NCBI GenBank assembly: GCA_013153955.1
Contig: JAADDM010000183.1
Location: 1-15,902 of the forward strand
Length of the DNA stretch: 15,902 nucleotides
Source: Gammaproteobacteria bacterium
GTDB taxonomy: Bacteria; Pseudomonadota; Gammaproteobacteria; Thiomicrospirales; Thiomicrospiraceae
Direction: 5' to 3'
Shown here: in pieces, positions 6,171-14,116 of the stretch
How positions within the stretch are numbered: the first letter of the stretch is position 1
Layout: the number at the start of each line of letters is the position of its first letter
Notes under the pieces: generated by a model
What the model saw: the letters and a program-made list of their open reading frames with translations, nothing else
What the model was told of the DNA's origin: nothing
Databases searched by the model: none
Made by a program: the position numbers and the translations under genes

Positions 6171-7457
6171 TTACTGTTTGGCGATCCAGAAATGTAGGTC
6201 AGAGAGCTGTTTCGCTTCTGGAAGGCAATTATCTTCTCCTCGTACTCTTAGAAGCTGTATTGATTGAGAAGATCTATCAGGGTTTGATGCAACCTGAATC
6301 AGCGCCCCCCACACCCCTTTCTCGTCTTTCCAAACCAGTAGTTGCTTGGTTGAATTGGCGAGCTTATCCACACGTATTGCCTCAGCTTCTGAAGGATAAT
6401 CTAGCCACCAGTTATGGTGTTGCTTGACGCTGAGGGCCAACCAATCTTTCCAGTCTATAAGGCTTACAATCTCGCTGCTAAGTCTCTGCTCAAGCCTTGC
6501 CACTTGCTCTTTTTCAGTTATCTCTTCACATGGTAGAGTATCCGCCTGATTATCTTTCCGAACGCTTTGATGTTGCTGAACAAATAGCTGTTTAGAGAGA
6601 TTTAACCAGGTCTGGTAGTGTTCAGATACCTCAACTAAATATCGGCTTTCGCCCACTTTATCGAGTTCACTTTGTGGCAGATTCAGGACGTCTGCTAACC
6701 GGTAAGTATCTTCAAGCTGGGCTAGCATAGCTTTACACTGCATGGGACGGCAAGGCAGCTTTGCCAAGGCATGATGTAGACGAGAGCCAATGAGTTCAGG
6801 AAATCTAGCGGCCAGAGATAGGGCCATCGAATTAATTCGGGGCAGCGCCTGAAGTGCGGTTAAACGTTTGTCGTCTAACAGACAGATTTCAACCTGCTCA
6901 GAAATTTCATCATTTACAAATCGAAGACGTAGGTTTCTTAGAAATTTAACCGTCTCCTCTTTGCCAGGCCAACCAACCTGCGATACGATCTGTTGACGCT
7001 TTCCAGAAAGCAGTGCCACAATCTCAGGCTCTTGTAAGTCGCGATTGATTAACCGCCAAGCGAGCATCGGCGCATGGTCAAGTAGCTCTAATACCTGCGG
7101 ATATTTACCTGAATAGTGCAACAAACGAAGCTGATGGGTTGGAAACAGGGCACAGCTATCCTGTACCCATTGTGGAATCTGTTTACGCCAATAGGATAAG
7201 TCAGAGTAGTTAGACCACTCGAGTACTTTGAGCTGACTAGGATAGTCGGGAATAGGTAGGGAGCTCATGGTCAAAGCGTCCCAACTTGGGACACTAATCA
7301 CACCCAGTTTGGGAAGTACTTTACGACAGTCAATCCAAAGAGTTTGCTCTGAAGCATCCCAAAAACAGTGTTGTGCAAGCTGCTTTTGCTGAGCATCAAT
7401 AACAGAGAAACTGTGTTTTTTAGGGGGCTGAATAGAGTGATTCATCCCCTTAAACAC
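6171..7457 (-). CDS. Hypothetical protein, 428 residues, downstream of rlmI
   Basis: I do not recognise this protein. It is soluble and largely helical, rich in leucine, glutamine and tryptophan, with no signal peptide or membrane segment. The middle (about 120-265) has repeated helices (APMLAWRLINRDL, EIVALLSGKRQQIVSQVGWPG, LTALQALPRINSMALSLAARFPELIG). A C-terminal block (about 350-428) is more beta-like, with LDYPSEAEAIRVDKLANS, KQLLVWKDEKGVWGALIQV and a closing HFWIAKQ. The start may be GTG 7457 or ATG 7445; the latter has AAGGGG directly abutting it, so the GTG is slightly favoured. It begins 12 bases after the rlmI stop and is probably co-transcribed with it. No catalytic motif is evident and no function is proposed. 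Confidence 0.8.
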   Translation of the reverse strand: MFKGMNHSIQPPKKHSFSVIDAQQKQLAQHCFWDASEQTLWIDCRKVLPKLGVISVPSWDALTMSSLPIPDYPSQLKVLEWSNYSDLSYWRKQIPQWVQDSCALFPTHQLRLLHYSGKYPQVLELLDHAPMLAWRLINRDLQEPEIVALLSGKRQQIVSQVGWPGKEETVKFLRNLRLRFVNDEISEQVEICLLDDKRLTALQALPRINSMALSLAARFPELIGSRLHHALAKLPCRPMQCKAMLAQLEDTYRLADVLNLPQSELDKVGESRYLVEVSEHYQTWLNLSKQLFVQQHQSVRKDNQADTLPCEEITEKEQVARLEQRLSSEIVSLIDWKDWLALSVKQHHNWWLDYPSEAEAIRVDKLANSTKQLLVWKDEKGVWGALIQVASNPDRSSQSIQLLRVRGEDNCLPEAKQLSDLHFWIAKQ

Positions 7458-7469
7458 GCTGTGGAGTGC

Positions 7470-8672
7470 TTACCAAGTTGGGCTAACCTTAAAGAAAAGC
7501 GTCTTGATGTATTCTGTTTCTGGAATTGCAGGGTGAATGGGATGATCTGGCCCTTGATGACCCTGTTCAAACAACTGAACATTACGGTCAATATGACGTG
7601 CTGCTGACTGAACGGCTGTCAGTAGGTTGTCACGTGTCATGTGATGTGAACAAGAAGCGGCGACTAAAATGCCGTCTTTTTCTAACAGTCTCATGGCAAT
7701 TTCATTAATACGACGGTAGGCTTCTGAACCTTTCTTGAAGTCTTTTTTGCGCTTGATAAAAGCGGGGGGATCTACAATCACCACATCAAACTTTTGACCA
7801 TCAGCACGCAGTGCATTCAATACATCAAAAGCGTTCCCTTGAATGGTCACCAGCTTTTCAGCCACGCCGTTTAAAGCAGCATTGGTATCAACGCCATCCA
7901 GCGCAAACTCAGAGGAGTCAACACAGGTGACCTCTTCTGCGCCTGCATTGGCGGCAGCAACGCCCCAGCCACCAAGATAACTAAATACATCTAATACGCG
8001 CTTGCCTTTTACCATGGTCTGTAAACGGCCACGTGCCATGCGGTGATCATAGAACCAACCTGTTTTTTGACCACCTTCAACGGGAATAGAGAATTTTGTG
8101 TCGTTCTCTTCGATGATTAACTCATCTGGCATCTCACCAAGTACCACTTCCTCGTATAACGCTAGGCCTTCTAACTTACGGCTTTGAGTATCATTTTTCA
8201 TCACAATCGCTTGAGGGTGATACAAGTTATCTATAATTTGGACAATGTCGTCTTTAACCACTTCCATCCCTGCCGTGGTAATTTGCACGGCAAATACATC
8301 ACCAAAACGATCAATCACCAGGCCGGGTAGTCCGTCAGAATCACCAAAAACTAAACGATAAAAAGGCTTATCAAAGCTCATCTCACGTAAGTCTTGTGCG
8401 GCTTGAATACGCTTTTTTAGAAACTTCATATTCAGTTCAAGCTTTGGACTACGGCTTAATACACGCGCGCAAATCAAGGTGTTTGGATTCACAAACCCCA
8501 TCCCTAACGGCTTACCATTTGAGGCTTCAATAATCACCTGTTGCCCAGCTTCAAAGCTCTTTAGAGGAGTTGCAACAATATCAACTTCATTGCTAAATAC
8601 CCAAACATGACCCTGTTTGATTCGACGATCTTCGTTCTTTTTTAATCTTAGGCTTGCGAGTTGCGTACTCAT
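7470..8672 (-). CDS. rlmI: 23S rRNA m5C methyltransferase, RlmI-type
   Basis: A 400-residue class I SAM-dependent methyltransferase of the RlmI/RlmK family; E. coli RlmI makes m5C1962 in 23S rRNA. The order is an N-terminal PUA domain (about 1-75, with IKQGHVWVFSNEVD and GKPLGMGFVNP), a central domain, and a Rossmann domain. The Rossmann part has EGGQKTGWFYDHR (199-211), the SAM loop VLDVFSYLGGWG (226-237), VTCVDSS, the DPPAF motif (301-305) and SCSHHM (340-345), whose cysteine is the expected nucleophile. The length matches RlmI. A purine-rich GAAGA precedes the ATG. The gene lies beyond the gcvH terminator, so it probably has its own promoter and carries the 428-residue gene behind it. Confidence 0.92.
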   Translation of the reverse strand: MSTQLASLRLKKNEDRRIKQGHVWVFSNEVDIVATPLKSFEAGQQVIIEASNGKPLGMGFVNPNTLICARVLSRSPKLELNMKFLKKRIQAAQDLREMSFDKPFYRLVFGDSDGLPGLVIDRFGDVFAVQITTAGMEVVKDDIVQIIDNLYHPQAIVMKNDTQSRKLEGLALYEEVVLGEMPDELIIEENDTKFSIPVEGGQKTGWFYDHRMARGRLQTMVKGKRVLDVFSYLGGWGVAAANAGAEEVTCVDSSEFALDGVDTNAALNGVAEKLVTIQGNAFDVLNALRADGQKFDVVIVDPPAFIKRKKDFKKGSEAYRRINEIAMRLLEKDGILVAASCSHHMTRDNLLTAVQSAARHIDRNVQLFEQGHQGPDHPIHPAIPETEYIKTLFFKVSPTW

Positions 8673-8700
8673 AATGGTCTTCTTTTTTTAAAGTGGGTAA

Positions 8701-8731
8701 AACAAAGAGAGAGGCATTGCGCCTCTCTTCT
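8701..8731 (-). terminator. Intrinsic terminator after gcvH
   Basis: AGAGAGGC at 8708-8715 pairs with GCCTCTCT at 8721-8728 around the 5-base loop ATTGC, with a further G-U pair. Read on the minus strand the stem is followed by a T-rich CTTTGTTTT. It lies 35 bases past the gcvH stop and before rlmI, separating the two transcripts. The plus strand also has T-rich sequence after it, but no plus-strand gene ends here. Confidence 0.75.
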
Positions 8732-8763
8732 TTAAATAATCTGTTCAAGCATTAAGCTAAGCG

Positions 8764-9150
8764 TTAGCCATCAATCAGTGCCTGATAATCTGAATCTGAG
8801 AGTAACTCTTCAAACTCAGTTTCATCGTGCGGTGCGATTTTAAATAGCCAGCCGCTGTCGTAAGGTTCATCGTTAATCAATTCTGGCTCATCTTCTAATG
8901 CTTCGTTAATGGCAATGATTTCACCACTAATCGGCGCATAGATATCAGAAGCGGATTTAACGGACTCTAAAGACATGACTTCATCTTCGGGCTGAGCATA
9001 GCCTCCCAACTCAGGGAAGGTCACACTCATCATCTCTCCCAATGCTTCTTGGGCAAAGTCGGTAATGCCTACGACTGCATGTCCGTCTTCATTGATATAG
9101 ACCCACTCGTGTGTCTCTGCATACTTAAGATGACTCGGTAAAACGCTCAT
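8764..9150 (-). CDS. gcvH: Glycine cleavage system H protein
   Basis: A 128-residue lipoyl carrier protein that shuttles the aminomethyl group between the P, T and L proteins of the glycine cleavage system. Signatures are the N-terminal YAETHEWVYINEDGHAVVGITDFAQ (split here around 10-34), ELGGYAQPEDEV, and the lipoylation site Lys65 in LESVKSASDIYAP. They are followed by the GEIIAINEALEDEPELINDEPY segment (about 76-97) and WLFKI. All family features are present and the length is standard. An AGGAG sequence about 9 bases before ATG 9150 supports the start. The partner genes gcvT and gcvP are not in the window, so it is a stand-alone gene closed by its own terminator. Confidence 0.97.
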   Translation of the reverse strand: MSVLPSHLKYAETHEWVYINEDGHAVVGITDFAQEALGEMMSVTFPELGGYAQPEDEVMSLESVKSASDIYAPISGEIIAINEALEDEPELINDEPYDSGWLFKIAPHDETEFEELLSDSDYQALIDG

Positions 9151-9289
9151 TGCTTATTACTCCTAAACTGAATGAGAAAATCATATCATTATTTGTCTAT
9201 ATTGCATAACAAGAACGCCAATAAACACGTTATTAAATCCGCTGCGATCCCTTTAGGACTAACGGCGCTTACTAAAGCTAAGGCAAGGG

Positions 9290-11143
9290 TTATTCAGTTG
9301 CCAATACGACTCTATTTCGACCCCGTTCTTTTGCTAAATAAAGAGCTTGATCAATCCGTTTTAACAAGGTTTTTTCACTGTCCCATTTGGTAATATGCGC
9401 CACACCAAAGCTGACGGTTAAAGGCGTAGGAAACTCTTCAGAAGAGCTATTGGCAATGATCTCTCTTAACCGTTCCGCAGTCTGTTGTGCTTCGGAAAGC
9501 TCTGTTTCTGGCAGAATAATCATAAACTCTTCTCCGCCAAAGCGACATAACATATCGGTATCTCGTAGCTGAGATTGAACGAGATTGGAGAGCTCTATTA
9601 AGACTCTGTCGCCAACATCATGTCCAAAGGTATCATTGACCTGTTTAAAATGATCGACATCAAACATAATCAGAGATAAAGGGGTTTGATAACGATGTGC
9701 TCTCTGAATCTCTTTTCGTAAATTACGATTAAAATAGAGTCTATTAGAGATTCCTGTGAGCGCATCGGTTAAAGAGAGTTGTTCTAGTTGCTCTTTATAA
9801 AGCTCTTCACGGGTAATATCGAGCAGTAAGATCGTAAATAACACTTTATCCAAACTGTGCATAGAGGTTACTTTGACTCTAAAGTAGTGCGGTTCTCCTG
9901 CCTGATAAATTTTTGCGATATGGTTAACACTCGGATGGTTTGCAACATATTCATACCATGTTACACCCGCCATTGTTTTCTGAAGATAACCCTCTTCAGC
10001 CGCGAAAGTCTCACTGATACAGCCATATTTTTTCAAAAATGCTTCAAGTGATTCAACTTCAGTGTAAAACTCAAAGAAGTGTTGGTTTGCCTCGACAATA
10101 CCGGTGCGATCAGAGACAAAAATAATCTCAGAAGCGGAGTTTAAGACTTGCTGGTAATACTCTTTTTGTTGGTCTGATTGGCGCTTAAAGAGGTAAACAA
10201 AAAACAAGCCTACCAAAAGAACAAACAGAACAATCATGCCATAAAGCATCTTTTCAGCCAGCTTGTCTACCATTTGAAAGTTCACTTCGTCGGGCTGCGA
10301 AAAGGTATACCAAACCCCTAGGCGCTCGCCTTTCTCATTTATAATAAGATGCCTTCCAAGTACATAAGCGCCACTGACATAGTATCCTGAGTCATGCGCA
10401 ACATGCACATCTTGGGCTTCTTCAAGCGAGCGTTTTTCAAGTGCTTTCAGGTGTCGTGGCCGAGCCTCTTTATTGACGACGTAGTGGCCTTTTATAAACA
10501 GCCCCGTTCTGGCTTTTGTAAGCTGGCCTTGATAACGTTTATCGACCAATACAACCGACTCCACCCCTCTTTCTGACTTTAGGCGCTCTGTTAAACTTTC
10601 AAACTGAGAGATGACTTCGACAATACCCAGCAACTTTTTTTGTTTATCAAAAATAGGCACCATTGACTTAAAGGCCAACGAGAATTTACCCACACCTAAA
10701 GTCTTAAATACACGAGGGTTTGCAATCATCTCAATGACATCTTTACGGACGGATGAGAGATCATCCCCCTTTTTAGAGGTCCAGCTTCTGAATAGGCTAA
10801 TCCCTTTTGGGTCTATGACCTGAACCCATAATTCACCAAATTCGGTGTAGTCGGCAAAATGCTGAGTCAATGATTTTATGCTATTTTCAGCTGAAACCGT
10901 GTCACAGTCATCACATAAAAAACTTTTAATTTGAGGATTTTCAGAGAGGGTTAACGCGATCGCAATCGAAGTATTTCCCTTACTTGAAATAAGTGCATTA
11001 ATCTCCCCTCCAAGCTGCTTTTCGTACACCATTAAGGCCTCGTGCTCTGCTCGCGATTTACTCGTGCTGTAAAACCAGTACGAGAGCGTTGACAACAGTA
11101 TGCTTAATAGCACAACGATGCTGATTGCCTTTTTATTGAACAT
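9290..11143 (-). CDS. Membrane diguanylate cyclase: dCache-type sensor, PAS, GGDEF
   Basis: A 617-residue inner-membrane c-di-GMP synthase. TM1 is about 6-26 and TM2 about 300-319, enclosing a ~270-residue periplasmic sensor. The sensor contains LFRSWTSKKGDDLSSVRKDV (117-136, written in family terms as FRSW..GDDLS.xR), which recalls the double-Cache type 3 domain, and it holds a CDDC pair at 77-80. A PAS-like domain follows (about 328-445; IIFVSDRTGIVEANQHFFEF, ending LLDITREE). The GGDEF domain (about 455-615) has LTDALTGISNR, DVDHFKQVNDTFGHDVGD, the active-site GGEEF at 536-540 and an intact product-inhibition RxxD (RDTD, 527-530) five residues upstream. ISFG/VSFG and LYLAKERGRNRV complete the fold. 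AAGGAGA 5 bases before ATG 11143 is a strong ribosome site. No EAL domain is present. Confidence 0.94.
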   Translation of the reverse strand: MFNKKAISIVVLLSILLSTLSYWFYSTSKSRAEHEALMVYEKQLGGEINALISSKGNTSIAIALTLSENPQIKSFLCDDCDTVSAENSIKSLTQHFADYTEFGELWVQVIDPKGISLFRSWTSKKGDDLSSVRKDVIEMIANPRVFKTLGVGKFSLAFKSMVPIFDKQKKLLGIVEVISQFESLTERLKSERGVESVVLVDKRYQGQLTKARTGLFIKGHYVVNKEARPRHLKALEKRSLEEAQDVHVAHDSGYYVSGAYVLGRHLIINEKGERLGVWYTFSQPDEVNFQMVDKLAEKMLYGMIVLFVLLVGLFFVYLFKRQSDQQKEYYQQVLNSASEIIFVSDRTGIVEANQHFFEFYTEVESLEAFLKKYGCISETFAAEEGYLQKTMAGVTWYEYVANHPSVNHIAKIYQAGEPHYFRVKVTSMHSLDKVLFTILLLDITREELYKEQLEQLSLTDALTGISNRLYFNRNLRKEIQRAHRYQTPLSLIMFDVDHFKQVNDTFGHDVGDRVLIELSNLVQSQLRDTDMLCRFGGEEFMIILPETELSEAQQTAERLREIIANSSSEEFPTPLTVSFGVAHITKWDSEKTLLKRIDQALYLAKERGRNRVVLATE

Positions 11144-11308
11144 GGAGTCTCCTTGGTTTAAGGGTGCGAAAAAACGCGGAAATAGATTACCTTATTAGCA
11201 TTACTGAACACCCCATAAATAAATCATGCGCTTGCCCAATCATTTATACAATAAGCAAACTTTACACCAACCATATTAATTTTGGTGTTATAGAAAACGT
11301 ACCGACAT

Positions 11309-11342
11309 AAAAAAAGCCGCTCCCAACGAAATTGGGGCGGCT
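11309..11342 (-). terminator. Intrinsic terminator after mscS
   Basis: AGCCGC at 11315-11320 plus CCCAA at 11322-11326 pair with TTGGGGCGGCT at 11332-11342, leaving one bulged base at 11321. On the minus strand the G+C-rich stem is followed immediately by a run of seven T (11315-11309). It lies about 50 bases past the mscS stop and separates it from the diguanylate cyclase gene. This is the clearest terminator in the window. Confidence 0.9.
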
Positions 11343-11390
11343 CAGTCATCATTCACTAAACGTCAATAAAAAGATTTTTACGCGTTAAAT

Positions 11391-12218
11391 TTACGCTTCT
11401 TTAGCCTCATTTTTTTCTTTATGTAAATGAACATCCATTTGAGGGTAAGGAATTGAGATACCTGCTTCGTCAAAAGCCAGCTTTACTTTTTCATTCATAT
11501 CCCACATAACTGCCCAGTAGTCGCCTGAGTCAGTCCATGGACGAACAATAAAGTTAACGCTGCTATCAGCCAGTTCAGACAAAGCAACCACCGGAGCTGG
11601 CTCTGCATGAATTCGGCTGTCTTCTGTGACGAGCTTTTCTAGAATTGATTTTGCTTGACGAATATCATCGTCATAGCCAATCCCAAATACCATATCAACA
11701 CGACGTGTATCACGCGCAGAGAAGTTAGTAATCGCACCAGCATAAATGCTACCGTTCGGGACAATCACTTCTTTGTTATCGCCTGTACGCATGGTTGTGC
11801 TAAAGATTTGAACATTCTCCACCACGCCAGCAACCCCACCGGCGTCAATGAAATCACCGCTTTTGAAAGGCTTAAACAGAAGAATCATCACACCAGCAGC
11901 AAAGTTCTGCATTGAACCCTGTAGCGCCAGACCAATGGCTAAACCTGCAGCTGCGATAAGGGCAACCAGAGAAGAGGTATCTACGCCTAGCTGATCTAAT
12001 GAAGCGATAATAACAAATAGCAACAACACAGAGTTAACAATAGAGGCGATGAAGTTAATCAACATTTCATCCATGCCTTTAGAGCGACCCAGTACCTTTT
12101 TAAGTAGGTTGACCACTAACTTGATAACAAACTTACCCACAACAAAAATGACGATTGCCATAGCAATTTTAATGCCCCAAGGCATTGCATAATCATTCAT
12201 AATTAAATCTAAATCCAT
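11391..12218 (-). CDS. mscS: Small-conductance mechanosensitive channel, MscS family
   Basis: A 275-residue channel close in size to E. coli MscS (286). Three membrane segments are seen: TM1 about 14-36, TM2 about 57-75, and the pore helix TM3 about 83-115 (LIAAAGLAIGLALQGSMQNFAAG). It has the alternating Gly/Ala packing typical of the pore and the LQGSMQNF kink. The cytoplasmic beta and vestibule domains follow (FKPFKSGDFIDAGG, EVIVPNGSIYAGAITNFS, DMVFGIGYDDDIRQAK), and the family-typical PYPQMDVHLHK closes the protein. It forms a heptameric inner-membrane valve opening on hypo-osmotic shock. An AAGGAAG element lies just before ATG 12218. It is 118 bases downstream of argB on the same strand and has a strong terminator. 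Confidence 0.95.
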   Translation of the reverse strand: MDLDLIMNDYAMPWGIKIAMAIVIFVVGKFVIKLVVNLLKKVLGRSKGMDEMLINFIASIVNSVLLLFVIIASLDQLGVDTSSLVALIAAAGLAIGLALQGSMQNFAAGVMILLFKPFKSGDFIDAGGVAGVVENVQIFSTTMRTGDNKEVIVPNGSIYAGAITNFSARDTRRVDMVFGIGYDDDIRQAKSILEKLVTEDSRIHAEPAPVVALSELADSSVNFIVRPWTDSGDYWAVMWDMNEKVKLAFDEAGISIPYPQMDVHLHKEKNEAKEA

Positions 12219-12240
12219 CTGACTTCCTTTTTTGTATAAG

Positions 12241-12286
12241 GCCTTTTCGGTTGAAAGGCTTCTAATCCATTATTTAACAATAATGG
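12241..12286 (-). other. Two tandem hairpins between argB and mscS
   Basis: In the 118-base argB-mscS gap there are two adjacent inverted repeats. CCATTATT 12267-12274 pairs with AATAATGG 12279-12286 (4-base loop). GCCTTT 12241-12246 pairs with AAAGGC 12254-12259. Neither is followed by a T-run on the minus strand, so they are not classic terminators. They would lie in the argB 3' end or the mscS leader. Role unknown. Confidence 0.4.
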
Positions 12287-12336
12287 CTAAAATATCCCTT
12301 CGTGCCTAGGCCTTCAAATTTAATAGCACATTACGA

Positions 12337-13248
12337 CTATTTCGTAATAAGTGTTCCCACGCCTTCGTCTGTAAAGACTTCCAGCATTACGGCGTGCTCA
12401 ACGCGTCCATCAATAATGTGCGAAGAGTGCACCCCATTTTGAACCGCTTCTAATGCACACCGAATCTTAGGTAACATTCCTCCGTAAATTGTACCATCCT
12501 CTACGAGCTTATCGACACTCTCTGCATTTAACCCTGTTAAAAGGGTACCCTCTTTATCTAACAGGCCAGCCGTATTGGTCAATAACATTAGCTTTTCAGC
12601 ATTCAGCGCCTCGGCCACCTTACCTGCAACTAAGTCCGCATTGATATTATAAGAGCGACCATCTTTGCCTACACCTACTGGTGCAATAACGGGAATAAAA
12701 TCCCCCGCTATTAATAAATCTAATACATTGGTGTTAATTGTTTCGACTTCGCCCACATGGCCTAAATCAATAATCTCAGAGACCTCTAATTCAGGTGCAT
12801 TACGTTTCATCTGCATTTTAGTGGCACTGATTAAGTTGCCGTCTTTACCCGTTAGGCCCACCGCGTTTCCGCCATACTGGTGAATTAGGCTCACAATTTC
12901 TTTGTTCACTTGTCCACCTAACACCATCTCAACCACATCCATGGTCTCAGTATCGGTCACGCGCATGCCCTGAATAAACTCTGACTCTTTACCAATACGC
13001 GCCAGTAAGTTGCCAATTTGAGGGCCGCCGCCGTGAACAACCACAGGGTTCATGCCCACCAGTTTCATCAAAACGATGTCTCTTGCAAAGCCTGCTTTTA
13101 AGGCTTCATCAACCATCGCATTTCCGCCATACTTAACGACAATCGTTTTGCCTGAAAAACGTTGAATGTACGGTAGCGATTCAGCCAATACCGAGGCGAT
13201 ATTTTGCGCTTGTTCTTTATCTAAATTCATGGTGTTTTGGGGTCTCAT
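12337..13248 (-). CDS. argB: Acetylglutamate kinase
   Basis: A 303-residue amino-acid kinase that phosphorylates N-acetyl-L-glutamate in arginine synthesis. Clear motifs are KTIVVKYGGNAM (about 34-45, with the catalytic lysine), PVVVHGGGPQIG, NINADLVAGKVAEAL and LMLLTNTAGLLD in the nucleotide domain. The N-terminal mobile helix (residues about 10-30, AQNIASVLAESLPYIQRFSG) and the C-terminal HAVMLEVFTDEGVGTLI are hallmarks of the arginine-inhibited hexameric form. Feedback inhibition by arginine is therefore inferred. The start may be ATG 13248 or an in-frame ATG at 13230; neither has a strong ribosome site. No other arg genes are nearby. Between it and yajQ lies a 29-codon reading frame and a hairpin. 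Confidence 0.95.
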   Translation of the reverse strand: MRPQNTMNLDKEQAQNIASVLAESLPYIQRFSGKTIVVKYGGNAMVDEALKAGFARDIVLMKLVGMNPVVVHGGGPQIGNLLARIGKESEFIQGMRVTDTETMDVVEMVLGGQVNKEIVSLIHQYGGNAVGLTGKDGNLISATKMQMKRNAPELEVSEIIDLGHVGEVETINTNVLDLLIAGDFIPVIAPVGVGKDGRSYNINADLVAGKVAEALNAEKLMLLTNTAGLLDKEGTLLTGLNAESVDKLVEDGTIYGGMLPKIRCALEAVQNGVHSSHIIDGRVEHAVMLEVFTDEGVGTLITK

Positions 13249-13292
13249 AGGACGTTCTCATAAAGGGGGAAGGTTATCGAACTAAAATTTTC

Positions 13293-13313
13293 TTAGGCGT
13301 TCAACACGCCTAA
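13293..13313 (-). terminator. Hairpin between yajQ and argB, weak terminator or attenuator
   Basis: TTAGGCGT at 13293-13300 and ACGCCTAA at 13306-13313 form an 8-bp perfect stem around a 5-base loop. On the minus strand it follows yajQ and is trailed by GAAAATTTT, a poor T-tract. It could be a modest terminator for yajQ or a regulatory hairpin ahead of argB (45 bases from ATG 13248). Confidence 0.5.
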
Positions 13314-13314
13314 C

Positions 13315-13404
13315 TCAGCGAGCCTTTTGTACGGGTGAAGGCGAGATAAGCATGGGCGTTTTAGCCATTGTAATCCGTCGATTCACTCGTGCAAAGGTCT
13401 CCAT
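13315..13404 (-). CDS. Possible 29-residue peptide coupled to yajQ
   Basis: Immediately after yajQ, the sequence TAATG lets a new ATG share a base with the yajQ stop. The frame runs 29 codons to TGA at 13317-13315 and encodes a basic peptide beginning METFARVNRR and ending QKAR, with four arginine codons including a tandem pair. It ends 2 bases before the hairpin at 13293-13313. It has no recognised family. It may be translated by stop-start coupling, or may be chance. Confidence 0.25.
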   Translation of the reverse strand: METFARVNRRITMAKTPMLISPSPVQKAR

Positions 13405-13889
13405 TAGTCTCTAAAGTTATTAAACTGCAAAGGTAAATCAAGGTCTTCCATGCTCCGCAACATCTGCATCACTGCCTGAAGATCATCACGTTTTTTGCCC
13501 GTCACACGCACACTGTCACCTTGACCTGCGGTTTGAACTTTAAACTTGCCGTCCTTAATTGCCTTAATCACCTTCTTAATCATCGGTGCGTCTAGGCCCT
13601 CTTTCATCTCAATCTCTTGTTTGGCCGTTTTCAGTTGAACATCAGCATCCTTAGCTTCCATACACTTAACATCAATGCCACGGCGGTTTGCTTTCTGTAC
13701 CAAAATATCAAACATCTGATCTAGTTGAAAATCGGACTGCGTAACCATCGTAATGGTGGTGTCTTTTAGCTCAAATTTGGAGTCCGTTCCCTTAAAGTCA
13801 TAACGGGTCGTGACCTCTTTATTGGCTTGGTCTAGCGCATTGGTTAATTCATGTTTATCAAGTTCAGAAACAATATCAAATGAAGGCAT
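13404..13889 (-). CDS. yajQ: YajQ-family nucleotide/c-di-GMP-binding protein
   Basis: A 161-residue cytoplasmic protein with the full YajQ pattern. It opens MPSFDIVSELDKHELTNALDQ and continues RYDFKGT, LVQKANRRGIDV and MIKKVIKAIKDGKFKVQ. It ends SVRVTGKKRDDLQAVMQML and a C-terminal DLPLQFNNFRD. The family folds as two linked ferredoxin-like halves. In Xanthomonas a member binds c-di-GMP and works with a transcription regulator; elsewhere the role is unsettled, so c-di-GMP binding here is inferred by family. A GGAG element 6 bases before ATG 13889 supports the start. The gene is divergent from the aminotransferase, with a 227-base gap between them, and may carry the small 29-codon frame behind it. 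Confidence 0.95.
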   Translation of the reverse strand: MPSFDIVSELDKHELTNALDQANKEVTTRYDFKGTDSKFELKDTTITMVTQSDFQLDQMFDILVQKANRRGIDVKCMEAKDADVQLKTAKQEIEMKEGLDAPMIKKVIKAIKDGKFKVQTAGQGDSVRVTGKKRDDLQAVMQMLRSMEDLDLPLQFNNFRD

Positions 13890-14065
13890 TTTTTACTCCG
13901 ACGATGCTACTAGGCTGGATTGTTTTAAATGCATGAGATTACCACCGCACACAATGTAAACGATCAGCCTGTAATTTAATTTTAAAAAAGATGCGTTATT
14001 TTAGCATTTATTGTGCGCATTGCACGAGAAGGGCGGCCGTAAAAAATCTAACCCTTTCAATTACT

Positions 14066-14094
14066 CCGTCAGCGGATATATCAACCGATATAAT
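14066..14094 (+). promoter_or_regulatory. Candidate sigma-70 promoter of the aminotransferase
   Basis: A perfect TATAAT (14089-14094) lies 22 bases before ATG 14117. A poor -35 candidate, CCGTCA, sits 17 bases upstream at 14066-14071 (3 of 6 matches). This would give a transcript with a leader of about 16 bases. It argues against the longer in-frame start at 13991, which lies upstream of the promoter. Confidence 0.4.
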
Positions 14095-14116
14095 AATCCT
14101 CTATTTTTTAAACCCT

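Noticed and set aside
6134..6427. Plus-strand 97-residue frame over the 428-residue gene
   Set aside because: It is antisense to a long minus-strand frame, with no family resemblance and no ribosome site.
9249..9285. CTTTAG/CTAAAG inverted repeat between the GGDEF gene and gcvH
   Set aside because: A 6-bp A+T-rich stem with a 15-base loop and no T-run; too weak to call a terminator.
13991..14116. Longer start for the aminotransferase
   Set aside because: The added 42 residues do not resemble the family, and the stretch contains a TATAAT box just before the preferred start.
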